In this document: positions 23,871 to 35,505 of the stretch, in pieces
How the letters are laid out: each line of letters starts with the position of its first letter
Position numbering within the stretch: position 1 is the first letter of the stretch
Assembly: GCA_013398175.1 (NCBI GenBank)
Contig: VZRZ01004301.1
Span: forward strand, 1,458,998-1,522,997
Direction: 5' to 3'
DNA length: 64,000 nt
DNA from: Climacteris rufus
Lineage: Eukaryota > Chordata > Aves > Passeriformes > Climacteridae
Program-made: the position numbers and the translations under genes
Notes under the pieces: model-generated
What the model was told of the DNA's origin: nothing
Database searches by the model: none
The model's input: the letters and a program-made list of their open reading frames with translations, nothing else

Positions 23871-26544
23871 ATTCAGTAATTTCAACAGTCCCCAGCCTCA
23901 GCAGAAAGAGACTACAGTCTCTGCAACTCTTCAAGCTATTTTCCAACAAAATGATTTATCTGAAAAATACTAAGTATGATAGCTCATGTCAGAAAGGCAG
24001 AGTTAAGCATAAGAATGGAATGGAAGACTTGTCAAAAGGAGTAAGTATCAGGTGAGTTAATTCTACTGAACACAGCACACCAGCCCTGTAAATAGGATGA
24101 ACAGCCAGCAATATCTTTGAAGCTGTTGTAGTCTGTCAGCTGTCTCTATCAAAGTGATCAGAAAACTCCAAACAAACATCTCCCTCACTATGACTGAGGA
24201 GACTGAGTCTGAAGAAGCTGGAAAACTCAGGTCACAATGGGGAAACCCTCAGCTAAAAAATTTCTGAGAAGAGTGGTCCCTTTGACCAGCATGGACACAG
24301 AAACAAGGGACCTGCAGCCTGAAGCAAACTCATAGAACATGCGTTCCTCTTCTGACTCTCTGCAGAGTTCTCAGCAGCCTTCCCTCCCCTTTTTCCACAT
24401 ACAAGGTGATGCTCATAAAACAAAAAACAGAATCATTTGCTCTATCTGAAACTAGTACTGCTTTGAGCTGGATGCCAGTTTGGAGGACCACCAACAATCC
24501 CTGAAAATCATGCTTCATGTTTATTCATCTGTTTTACACTGCATTTAGAAAAGTGTGATAAAATTTTAATATTTTGTAAACCAGCTGTTGGAAGGTACTT
24601 GCTTAGTTTTAAAATGTGTTATTGAAGCCACAGATAACCTCCTAAAGAATTTTTTTCCCAGCTTCAAGACCCATATTCCAACCTCACATCCACCATTTTG
24701 CTTTTTGATTTATGCTATTATAAAAAACAGGTTACTATACTTAAGAGATAAAAAGTTATTTAATACAGATTTCTAATCTTGGTGTACAGTTCTTCAAATA
24801 CTTGGTTAAACTATCCTTGAAGCCATTAATTGAAAGAACAGAATGTCATGTGCATTGTGTGCCAGTAATACGTTCAGCCCTGACTTCAGAAAATTGTTTA
24901 ACTATTGCTTTACTTTAGAAACTAAACTGAAAAAAGGACTAAATATGTAGAATACATGTTTTATATGTCTATATATTTTTGTATGTCCATGTGCATGTGA
25001 GCAACACACAGAATCTTAGTTTCAAAATTTTAACATATAATTTGAGTTACTTAGTATAGTTAGGGGTTGTCTATTCCCTGGCTTCAGTATTTCAAAAGGA
25101 AATGTTTGCAAGATGTACTATATGCAGAATTGGAAGTGACGTTCCTCCTATAATTTTTAAGGCTTTTCAATTATGATTTATTGAGAGTTTTTTCTTAACA
25201 AGATATAATTAATGTGTACAGTGCTTTAAAAAATAATTTTTCAACTTGCATTTGAAAAATTTGAAGCAAGAAGTATTTCACTGCTGAGACAGTACTATTA
25301 GAACTTCTCTGTGATTTGCAATGAAACACTTAGAGATAATGAAATTTAAGTACATCTAAAATCAGTCAAATAGACATTTTCATGTGTTAATCTCAGATAT
25401 TCTGATTTTTTTTTGTCTTAAATGGGCCAACTTTGACAATTTCTAGCTCTCCAGTAAACTGTGTCACAAGTGGCAAGGTTAATCTAGTAGAGCAAGTGAT
25501 GATTAGCTGTCTGAATAATGTAAACTAATTATGTATTAGAGGCACGAAGGTACTAACTGCTTCCAGATTTTTGTAAAGGAAGATGTGCTTTAATTTAGTG
25601 TATTGCACTGAGCAGCTCTCTTTATATCTTTATCTTTAAATAGCTGTTTAATTTGCAAAACAGTCAATGTAAACTAAAGCAGCAAACTGCTTACTTATTA
25701 ACTGCTGCAAAATTTTCTGTTGAAATAAAGGAAGGACCTCAGGTCAAGGGAATTGCACTGAAGGAATAATGCACTGCTCTAGAACCAACCCATGAGTTAT
25801 TGATCTTCTAAAGACTTGTTGTGAGATAATAAAAGTATCCCTTTGCTGTAACTGAAGTCATTCAACTACAAGTATTTAAAAGAATTTTTCAATAACACAG
25901 AGCATTTCAAGAAACTTCAGACTATCTTCTATATTGTTGCAACTCTGTGCTATTTTTTCTGATGATGTTCAGTCACAGGATTAGTAGGAATGCATCCACA
26001 AATAGAGCAGAGAATTGTGTAAGCAACTGGATGGAGTTTCATTTTTTCATCGTTCTCAATGTGTATTTTGCATAATTCTTAATGCACTCTCAGTTACAGA
26101 TCTTTTTTAAGCCTATTGGTGTAAATGAAATCAAAGATTGTGTCAGCGCTTTGTGAGAAGCAATTTAATAAGTTTGATAGATGAGATAACAGCTTTAGGT
26201 TCTAAGTTTCTTTTAAAATTTAATTATAGAAAGTTCAGGAATTACTTTTCTATTTACTATTATATCCTAATTATGCCTTCCTATATAAGGTGGTGATTTT
26301 AGTCAGCTAAAATAATTTTAGACCACAAAATGTATTTTACATATACATCTCATGAATAAGAAATTCTGCAAATAAAAAAAAAGCTTTACACCTTTACCAG
26401 ATGTCCTGTTTGTTCTCTTCTTGCCCTTTTTACTTAGATTTCATTATAATAGTCAGTAGTTCTCACCTATTTTTACAGTGCAAAGTACAGACTTGGATTT
26501 TTCCCCCTTATTAAAATGCATATTTGATTTCAGTCCTTGAAATT
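23871..26544. other. Non-genic stretch
   Basis: The part up to about 24520 is less AT-rich than the rest and could belong with the protein-like stretch before it. The remainder is AT-rich unique sequence. No exon or repeat was supported. Confidence 0.4.
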
Positions 26545-26688
26545 ATCCTAGAAATGGTTTGGGTTGGAAGGGACCTTAAAGATCATCTTGTTCCAACTCC
26601 CCTGCCATGGGCAGGGACACTTTGCACTAGACTACATTGCTCAGAGCTCCAGGCAACCTGGCCTTGAACATTGTCAGGGATGGGGCTA
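26545..26688 (-). mobile_element. CR1 LINE 3'-end fragment, minus strand
   Basis: The plus strand reads ATGGTTTGGGTTGGAAGGGA, then CCTTAAAGATCATCTTGTTCCAAC, CCCCTGCCATGGGCAGGGAC, and later CCAGGCAACCTGGCCTTGAA. This is a near-consensus antisense CR1 3' end of about 140 bp. Confidence 0.92.
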
Positions 26689-27860
26689 AGTAAAATAATT
26701 TTTTTACAAGTGCTCTGATTGCAAACTGTTGCATACCAATGTAGATGGAATTTATAAAGACTATCTCAATACTCAGGTAACATTTGTTGTAAGTTTTGGA
26801 AAGCCCACTCTTTGAAGGTAATAATACCTAAGTTTGTACTTCAGACAACCTTTGATGGTACATGCACCATTGTGATGTGTACCATGCATTGTGTGAAGTA
26901 ATAGAGACCATCAGAAAGTCTGTTGAGACTTGTTTTTATTTTTTGTACAAATAAACCATCTTGTGTGTTGTTCTTCAAATGCACAATTCTTGCAGAGAAA
27001 AGATACAGCATTTCAGACACAGGATTTACTGGACATTTCATACTCAAACATCTAAAGCAATAGTTTTCGGATTTAGTCTGCTTTGCCTTAGTTTTAGATT
27101 AAGGCTCTGGAGTTGGCCAGGTAGCTCAAAGTGTGCAAAACCCCTACACTTGGTAAACTTGGTAAAAATATGATATATATTTGTTGGTGTGTAGCAGGCA
27201 CCCATTAAAACAAGCCCACTTGGGCCACTCCTCTGATCCCCATCTATAACCTATGAACAGATCCATCACCTGTCCCACAAAAGAGGGGCTAAGCCTCTCC
27301 TCATCACATTTCCAACCTATCCTTTCTCAAGAGTCTGTATCCATCCAATGCACTGTACCAGTCACACAAGCTATTCCACATTTATTTTTATTTCTGGTGA
27401 TATCTGTGGCAAAAGAAGTCTACAGAAGGTTCTTGGCCAGGCACAAGAAGTAGGACACTTATTACGTAGATGATTATGATTAGACTTATTGCTAACACAG
27501 TATGAATGCAGCATCAAAATAACTGTATCTTCTATTACACTGCATTATGTATTATCAGATTGTGGTCTCTCCTGTTGAGTCACAAGCTCCAGTGAGTCCC
27601 TCTTGCTTTCTGAAGAAAGAAGAGAAGAAAGAGAAGTCTAGGTGCAGCTCAGTCCACTTAGTTTCAGATTTGGTCAACAGCCTGTGTCTAAAGGATTATA
27701 ATATAAGGAGGTTTGGCTTAAAAACACACAGGTTACAGTCTTTGGCTTTGCAGAATTCACAATTACAAAACAAAAAAGCACCCATGTAGCTGCTTTAGTC
27801 TCTGTCTTTGACTGGATCTTAGTGCTTTTTACTCACCTATCCAAAAGCAAATGTCCTCTG
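26689..27860. other. Non-genic stretch
   Basis: Frames at 26961-27173, 27253-27453 and 27547-27789 do not show domains or consistent splice signals. No repeat family was recognised. Confidence 0.4.
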
Positions 27861-28510
27861 GCTTTGGGCTGGGTGTATTGGGCAGGTGCCGCTGTGGGGT
27901 TCTGATGCTGTTTTAGCACTGGTGTGCCGTGGCCTTCCTGGAACGAGTGTCCCACAGAGAACAGCCCTTCCAGGAGCCCTGGCAATGCCCCATAGCGACC
28001 AGTGATTTCAGCAAGAAGAGCAATATTTCAGCTGCAAGTAATTTCAGCTCTTGTGATTTCAGTTCTTATAATGCCGCTCCTGTAAAAACGCCCAAAATGC
28101 AGACTCCGGGGACAGAGAGAGAGAGGCATCTCGTATAGCAGTTCCACAGGTAGCCTTTATTGTGCAGCTATCCTGCAAAGGGGCAGCTAGGAACAAGACC
28201 ACCTAAACCCGGTGGCACAAACAGGGGCTCTTTATGGGGATGGTAGGGGGTGGGGTGGAAATCCTTTGGCCAGCGGGGTAAGGGCTATTACCATAAAGAA
28301 ACAAGGCATACTGGGAGTGCCTCTGAGCTCACGCTGAGTGTGAGGAAGGTTTCTTTATCCCTGGGGAGATTCTTTTTGCCCTCACTCCTCCAGGGGCGTG
28401 CAGAGAGCTCCTGTGCCAGGGTCTCACAGCCCTCCACAGGCAGGTGTCCCTGCTAGGAGCATAATCCACTCAGAAGCTGCCTGTAGCCTCAGGAGACCAG
28501 CCAGTTGGTG
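27861..28510 (-). mobile_element. ERVK-like LTR candidate, minus strand
   Basis: On the minus strand a CATAAAGAGCC box is followed by GTGCCACCGGGTTTAGGTGG, then GCTGCACAATAAAGGCTACC and about 20 bases on, GCTATACGAGATGCCTCTCT. The order of TATA-like box, about 90 bp, then AATAAAGGCT and a short U5 is typical of retroviral LTRs. The stretch is clearly GC-richer than its flanks. Its termini and any target duplication were not determined. Confidence 0.42.
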
Positions 28511-29065
28511 CAATCTCCAGAAGCAGTTTGTACCCTTTTGCAGGCTGATGTGCACCCAAGTCAATGCAAACATCTCAGATCCCTCATCTCTGGAATGCAT
28601 TAACTATGAGAGCATCCAGACAGTTTCTCCTGCAACACCCACTTGGTGTTCTTACCTTAGGACAAACCACATTGCCCATCAAAGACAGGGTGGTGTGGGT
28701 GGGCAGGGGCTCCAGACTAAGACCCAACTATCTTTTGTTACAGTCACAATGTCCTATACCTGCAACTTACAGCTCCAGTATCAAAACACCGTGGCTAAGC
28801 TTTTTTTCCCATAGGGGCTATCATGTGGGATAGGTCAGTACATACCCTATAATGTAGATGATACACTGGTATACAGATTTTAAATACAGTTTTCTCAATA
28901 TGCCCATATAGTGCCTAAATGTCTCAGTTCAATTATTGCCTAATTCAAGAAATGTGTCCTTCCTGTCCCTCACTCAAGACCCCAATCATTAAAGATACTT
29001 TTTTAAATTTAAAAAACAAAATCAAACTTCTATACACAGCATCAATAATGTTTCTTGGAAAATAA

Positions 29066-29130
29066 TAGAATCCCAAAATAGTTGAACTAGAAAAAGATCC
29101 ATATCATAGTTTTTGTATTGTGCCCTTGCA
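29066..29130 (-). mobile_element. Old CR1 3'-end relic, minus strand
   Basis: The plus strand has ATAGAATCCCAAAATAGTTG followed by AACTAGAAAAAGATCC, matching the antisense CR1 pattern ATAGAATCACAGAATAGTT(G)..TGGAAAGGACC with many changes. Confidence 0.5.
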
Positions 29131-29249
29131 CAAGAGGGGGAATATCACTTGTTAAGCTGCGGAAACCTACAGTTCTTTTTGGAAACCTGAGTACATGCTG
29201 TCAGAGAGAAGAACCTGGATGTCACACCTATTTAAAACAAACAAAACTT

Positions 29250-29501
29250 TTACTTGACTGTCACAACTAAAATGTACAAAATGTAAGGGTTCAGAAGATC
29301 AGCAGAATAATTCTCCTTAACAGTCACTTCATTATTGTTTTTACTGAACAGCAGTTTTTCCAACTGGATTTTAAAGCATTTTTCCATTACATTCTCCAGC
29401 TCCTTGTCCCATGCAGGTTTTCTCAAAGATCTCCAAGTGGACTCAGTCTGCAGTTCCTTGCAAAAGTTGCGATAATGTTCAGAAGGAGATAGATAACATA
29501 C
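29250..29501 (-). other. 83-codon open frame without clear start
   Basis: The minus strand is open from the codon after a TGA (29502-29504) to a TAA at 29250-29252. It contains stretches such as STWRSLRKPAWDKELENV, with a possible splice acceptor (TTTTGCAAG) just before its GAACTGCAG. The first ATG is about 40 codons from the end. No family was recognised. It might be a lost exon, but it might equally be chance. Confidence 0.15.
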
Positions 29502-30961
29502 TCATATATAGCAGATCAAGCAGACAGCACAGCAACATAAAACACAGCATGTCTAATACTGATAAATATACCAGAGATTAAAATAAAGCTTTTAAAATCA
29601 GTTGAAACAATCTGTGGTTTCACCAACCAGTGAAGACGACACAATGTAGGCTGGCAGTGAACCTACAAAACATTCTCTCTTTCAGGGAGCTCGCTAAACC
29701 CTGAATGTTGGAGGCTGCTGGTTAATATGGTGTAACCACTCAAAAACACATGAAGTGTAAAAGGACACTTCTCCCCAGCCAGGGCACAACATGCAGCACA
29801 TCCAGCCATCAGCACCCAGTGTATTCCTCAACACCAAACAATTTTGTGCCTTTCATGTGGGTATCCCCAGTTCACAACTACTTTCTCTATTCTGTTTCTG
29901 GCTTTTTTGTTCTCCAACATTCTTCAAACAGCTAAATGAAAAATGGTTCTTCATTAGATGTGCTATATCTTTTGTCCCTCACTCTTTCCCCACTCCATGG
30001 AGCCTTATTAGAATTTAATGACAAACTACTGCATATTTATACCACTGAGGTTTTATTCGTATTTTGATTTTAGAGGACACGTATATATTGATGGGAGAAT
30101 TATCAGTTTAAAAGCTCCACATCCTCAGCTTTCTCAAAAGTGTATGCAATTGTCAAAGCGCACCTTCATGATTTACGTAATAATTTCAAATAAGGTATCT
30201 TGCTCAAATATTTTCATAAGACAACACTATCCTTCAAAAGAAAAAGAGCAATAAAATAGAAGACATTAAGCATTACTCACAATTGAAAGATTTTTATTTT
30301 TGGACAAACACAGCATTTTCAGACTCTTAATGTGTCTAACTCCTTCATATATCATGACAAAATATTTGCAGAATTAATGAAGTTCAGGGAGCCTTTGCAG
30401 AAAATACAGCTCCCTAGGAATACTTTTTAATCTTAATCTTACTATTTATGTACTCCAATATTTTAACTTGTAAAGAGTATAACGCTTTTCAACTAACACC
30501 TTGATGTATTTATTTAATCTTCAACACAGACACTACATCAGTTTACTCAGAATTTTACCAAACATTTTTGTGTGTGTGAACAATTCTTTTTATGATATAC
30601 CTGTTTGCAACATATGAAGGCAATTGTTAAGGATGTCAGTTGTATTCAAAAGTACATCTATCATATGTGTGATTATCATCTATCATATAGTCATTAATCC
30701 CAACTCATCTGTTGCTTTTATTAGTTGCTCAAGACAAAGGAATTGGTGGACTAGCATTCCCACTGGAGCCAAGGAAATTACAGAAAATGCCTTCTGTATT
30801 TCAGATCCTATTTTTAAGTCTGCTGAACTTCTTATAGATTAATTATTAAACACAGGTTGCTTGCCATTCATAAATACATCCCAGGAGGTCTGCTGGGAGA
30901 CAGAGGAGGGCAGACTGTGTCTCAAGGATTAAAAATAGAAAGTTGTACTTGCAACTGTTCC

Positions 30962-31598
30962 ATGGCTGTCCTGGGGTGACAGTATCATATCGCCGCTGTT
31001 ATGTATTCCTATCACCAGCAGACTGTTTGCAGCATAGGACCATATTCCCGCCCAGAGGACATGGAGTTCCTTCCAACAGACTGTACATAACCAAGGTGAC
31101 TCTCCCGGGATTCCTTCTTCTTCCCTGCTGCGGTGTGTGCAAAGTGAGCACGGCAGAGAGGAGAGGTTTTTGGGGGTTTTTTTTCCCCTCGTTTTTTTTC
31201 TTTGCCTTGTCTGCCAGTTTTTTGGTTTTTTTTTTTCCCTTTTTCTTCGTTTCTTTGGACCTGTGCCATCACCTGGAACTGAGGAGGGGATCAACATCGG
31301 AAGGACATTCGTTCCCCCCAGGCCTAGGGAGGCCTGGGGAGGCCTGGTCCAGGGCCCTTGGAAAGCTACCAGACGGAAAGGGACTCTCTCTGGGACTTTT
31401 CTACTGAGGTTTTCCCTTTCTGGGGATTTATTATCTGATTTATTATCCTCATTTGTTTTTTTAATCTTTGCTGTGTTTGCATGCATATTGTGTGTGAATA
31501 AACAAGGTTTTTTTCACTTTCTTCCAAGAGTTTTCTTTCCAGAATTAACGGGGGAGGGGTCTTCCCCCCTAGCTGTTATCTCAAACGATAACAATGGC
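30962..31598 (+). mobile_element. Intact solo LTR with perfect 5-bp target duplication
   Basis: The element runs from TGTCCTGGGG at 30967 to GATAACA at 31593, 627 bp with canonical TG...CA ends. It is flanked by ATGGC at 30962-30966 and again at 31594-31598. A polyadenylation signal AATAAA sits at 31497-31502, 92 bases before the right end, so transcription would run on the plus strand. T-rich runs occupy about 31170-31260. A 5-bp duplication fits ERVL-type integrase, although other classes can produce the same length. No internal genes remain, so it formed by recombination between two LTRs. Frames of 86-185 codons crossing it on both strands are not genes. Confidence 0.85.
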
Positions 31599-34500
31599 CT
31601 ATGACAGATGATGGCCCAAAGGGTTGTCTTGCCTACCCAGATGATGCAGATGGGACATTCTGATGTCCACTCTCACTACAGCTTTCAGGCCATTTCTGGG
31701 GCATTCAGCATTCACTCCTTTGCCATGAAGGCTGTTGCACCCCAGAAGATGGCACTAACCCAGCACACCTCTGCAGTGTCTGACTGGGACTCCTCAGAAC
31801 ACGCCACCTTTGTGTGCACTGCGACCACCCGCACTGCTTACGAAAGAGAGGCTGTCAGTCTTCACTTAATCACTGTCACATCACTCCCTTCACAAACTGC
31901 AAGGAAACCAGTGCTGCTGAACTGGGCAAAACCCACAGACCAAATTGCCAGGAGTGCTCCTCCCTACCCCATCCCACTCCAATGCCACCCCTGCATTCAG
32001 CTCCGGTAATTCTCACTGTTGCAATTCATAACAATGTTACACTCAAGCAAGAGAGAGGCAGCCACCATCCCACAAGCATCAGATCTACCCAGTCACACTA
32101 CTGCCGGCACATCTTACCCTTGACTCACAGTAGGAGTGGAGGGGATGTATTCTGCATAGAATACCAAAATTTCAGCAGTTTTTTTTTTCCTGAAGCCTAA
32201 CACAGGCTCTGTTGAACTGCCTGTTAAAAAGGGGAGGAGAACAGAGCATGGACAGAAGGCAGAAAGTGCTCCTACTGACAATTTCGCCTCAAAGCAAGTG
32301 GTTGTGAAACAAATTCCCCTCTTCACTGTTTTAAAGAATCATCAGGGTTGGAAGGGACCTCTGGAGTTTGAATAGCCCAACGCTCCTGCCAAGGCAGAGT
32401 CACCTAGGGCGGGTTACACAGGAACATGTCCAGGAGGATTTTGAATGTCTCCAGAGTGGGAGACTCCACAACCTCCCTGGACAGCTTGTTCCACCCTCAA
32501 CGTAAAGAAGTTACATTTTAGCTTTGGTGCAATATTTTAACATCACAAATACAAGAAATTATGAGTATTGTACAAACGTGTACAAGAACATCACTGCTTC
32601 ATTGCATTTTCTATTATTTCTTTCTTTTAAAGAAATCCTTGAACTCATGGACTATTTAAATAAATTATGACAGGTTTGCATTCCCTACTGCTGCCACCCA
32701 CCTCCCATCCCCTTTCTGGGGCTCACTGCCGCCCACATGACTGGATGTGCACGGGAGAGCAGAGACCAGTGCAGAGTAAGTGAAGAGGACAAGGACAAGC
32801 ACTAAACACCACATGTAACCCTTGTTTTCAACAACAAATATGTTCTTCCCTTTCAGAATATTGCACACAATTTATTGCAGCCCACTAGATAGTTTCCCTT
32901 CTGTTCATGTCAGCATTCCTACTGGCAACTAATCTCAACGAATCTTGCAAAAACCCCCCAACAAAACATAACAGTCCTTAAAAGAAATAGGGTTGAAGAA
33001 ACTGATGTCAATGAATTGCAAATAAAAGCAAGAAAAGCTACGGAAGCACATACAAAGCCAAAGTAATTAGTGCTGTTCTGAAAAGAAAATGTAATCTGGC
33101 AAAGAAGTTAAAAGCTTAATTTTGAGACAACTCCCTCTCACTTTCACTTGATAATTTTTATGCATGGCAAGTTCAACAGTATTTTCAAATATGGCTTTTC
33201 AGAAGAGTTCAACTGCTCAAACGCTGAGGACAAATTTTGTTTAGAAACAACTTGATTTCATATAGAGTAAAGCTTTGTCTGCCTGAATACAGTCAGTTGT
33301 TTGAGAATTCATACTACAGTAGGATCCTAAAAATAAATGGATACACTTATTCATACTAGGAAATAAGAAGTGAACTATTTGAATACAAAATAAAACTGCC
33401 TACAACAACATTTGCCACAAATAAACCGATTTATTACTTTTTGGCAAGTCCCATACAGCATAAGCAAGGATCTTTCACTTACTATATTAAATTATTTAGC
33501 TTTATACAAACTGTAAACATCTTCAACATGAACTGTTGGTACAGGCATTCCCCGATTCTTTTCTCTCTCAGGTAATCAAACAAAATTGAAACCAAAGAAC
33601 TGCATATCTATAAAATGCAGCATGTGCATTTTATATCACATGAATTCTAAGCAATGCGAAGAAGAGTACTTCTTACTATTTTTAGTGATATTCATAATGG
33701 TATTATGAATAGAATAATCTTTCCATGATGTTGTATCCTATTTTTTGTTTTTAATTAGAACAATCATTTTATACTATCAAGGTAGTAAACCAAATTTTAC
33801 AGTCAACCAGCTGGTTTGGTATATAAACCAGCTGTATTTGCTGTACTATAACAGATAAGTAAGAATGTAAAAACTTCCTGTCTAGTTAATACCTTGTTTT
33901 CCTGGCAGGCACCAGTCTAAAGAACTGCTTGACCAAAAACTCCTGCTATAATTATCTGACTTTTTCTCACCCCCTCTCTCTCAAAGTGCTTTAAATCAGA
34001 CATAATCTGACCCATAAGGTGATCACTTATCTGCCTTTTAAGAAATAAATTAGAAAGAAAAATCTGCTCTAAGTTCCAGAAATGCCAATCTTCTGGCTAC
34101 CTTTACTGAAGGACTACAAGACATGTACTGTTAGGCCATAATCCTCAAACAAGGGCAAAGGTGTTTAATCTTGACAAGAACCGCTTTTCTCCACATCAAC
34201 TCAGCAGCAGTAAAATACCTAAAATGATGTTATTGACTAAGGCTTTAAAAAATAATTTAAAAATCACTTATCTTGTTAAAGAATATTTGTATTACAGCTT
34301 TGGTTTCAGTATGCTCCTAATTTTACAGCCACATTTACAGTGACTTAAAGACAACAATCTACATTTCTAATGTAAAAAGTCAAGCCATATTAAAACCTTT
34401 CCAGTCTCTGTGCATCCTAAGATGCAATTAAAATAAACTTAATTCTTTTCCAGATCACATTTAGTTACTGATAAAACCCAAGGTGGTTATTTCTACACCT

Positions 34501-35420
34501 GTGTGAAACCAGCTGTTTTAAGCCTTATAAAACATCACACTTTAGATGACAAAGTGCTTAGATCAGCAAATCCATAAATTATGATTTCAGATGAGTTTTT
34601 CTACCTGAAGTGAGGACATTGAGAAGCTCTTTGTAAGATTTCTGATTCTCCAAAATGCACAGATGAAACACCATGGAGAATGAACATTGCAGTTAACTTG
34701 CATTGACATTACAATGCACAGTCATAAACAACAATGTTCTTCCTGCACAAGCTTTCAATTCCTACCGTCAAGTGCAAAAAAATCCTACCTCAAATCTTGG
34801 TAAAAATATTACATGAAAGTCTAAAAAAAGATTGTGCAATTCCTTCAGCCAAGCCAGATATTCTGCTGCTGGATATCCCTCCAGATCTCTTCTGCCCAAA
34901 TAAAGAAGGGGATCAATACCACAGCATTAAAACTAGAGGGTGATACAACTACAGATATGCTATAGAAGACATTTCATCAACCAAAATACAATCAATTATT
35001 TCAAATGCCTTAACTCTTCCATTATTATGAAAATCAGTCAGAAATAATGGAACAGGAACCTTCAGGCAACCTTAATTCTTCAGCAGAAATGCAGATTAAC
35101 CAAAACATTTACTACTTCGTGTTTTCACTGCACCATGGAAGGAAACTCTGTTGAAAAAAAATCCGACCTACACAGCCATCATTTTACAGAAGAATATTCT
35201 AAACATAGTTAATACCAACAAGCTCAAACTATTGTGTGGTTTTGCTTTGGTTTTGTTTTAAATCAAGAGCTATTTCTGATTTATGGCCAAACCTTGCATG
35301 CTTGGTTTTTTTTTTCATTTTTAATCCATTCCGTTTACTTTCCAGTCTGACTGGGAATTGCCTGGAGCCCAACACATCACGATGCAACTGTTATCCATGT
35401 GAATGTACAACCTTTGTATG
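31599..35420. other. OTUD6B 3' flank and probable 3' UTR
   Basis: The first 100-150 bp after the OTUD6B stop (toward lower coordinates) should be its 3' UTR. An ATTAAA lies on the minus strand at 35320-35325, about 100 bases after the stop. The first canonical AATAAA on that strand that I found is at 33430-33435, about 2 kb away. Which end is used cannot be decided from sequence. A plus-strand frame at 31608-32009 (133 codons) has no family features. The CR1 fragment inside is listed separately. Confidence 0.45.
32335..32512 (-). mobile_element. CR1 LINE 3'-end fragment, minus strand
   Basis: The plus strand reads AGAATCATCAGGGTTGGAAG, GGACCTCTGGAG, then ACATGTCCAGGAGGATTTTG, AATGTCTCCAGAGTGGGAGA, CTCCACAACCTCCCTGG and TTGTTCCA. 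It is an antisense CR1 tail of a subtype carrying the CAGG(A)GGATTTTGAATGTCTCC block. Confidence 0.85.
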
Positions 35421-35505
35421 CTAGCTGCTGTTTTCTGTAGCAGTGTCTGTTAGAACTTTTACAGAATTGTAATGTTCTCCTAATCCATAGGCATGCCTCA
35501 TATAC
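35421..35505 (-). CDS. OTUD6B: OTUD6B coding exon 7
   Basis: The acceptor is TTCTTTTTAG|G. The exon finishes a valine codon and encodes YMRHAYGLGEHYNSV, which contains the catalytic histidine (residue 286), then a short acidic tail ending NSS and TAG. Confidence 0.95.

Larger units (their letters stand above)
28511..30961. other. Mostly non-genic stretch
   Basis: It contains a short CR1 relic at 29066 and an 83-codon minus-strand frame at 29250-29501, which are listed elsewhere. The rest is AT-rich and shows no exon. Confidence 0.4.

Noticed and set aside
28398..28833. Plus-strand frames of 89-138 codons
   Set aside because: They begin inside the candidate LTR at 27861-28510 and read in the opposite direction, with no recognisable motif.
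30929..31486. 185-codon minus-strand frame and overlapping plus-strand frames of 154-155 codons
   Set aside because: They lie almost wholly within the solo LTR at 30967-31593; their lysine- or phenylalanine-rich stretches translate its T runs.
31608..32200. Plus-strand frames of 128-133 codons
   Set aside because: No domain, no splice signals and no start context; composition resembles non-coding DNA. I could not exclude an old retrocopy.
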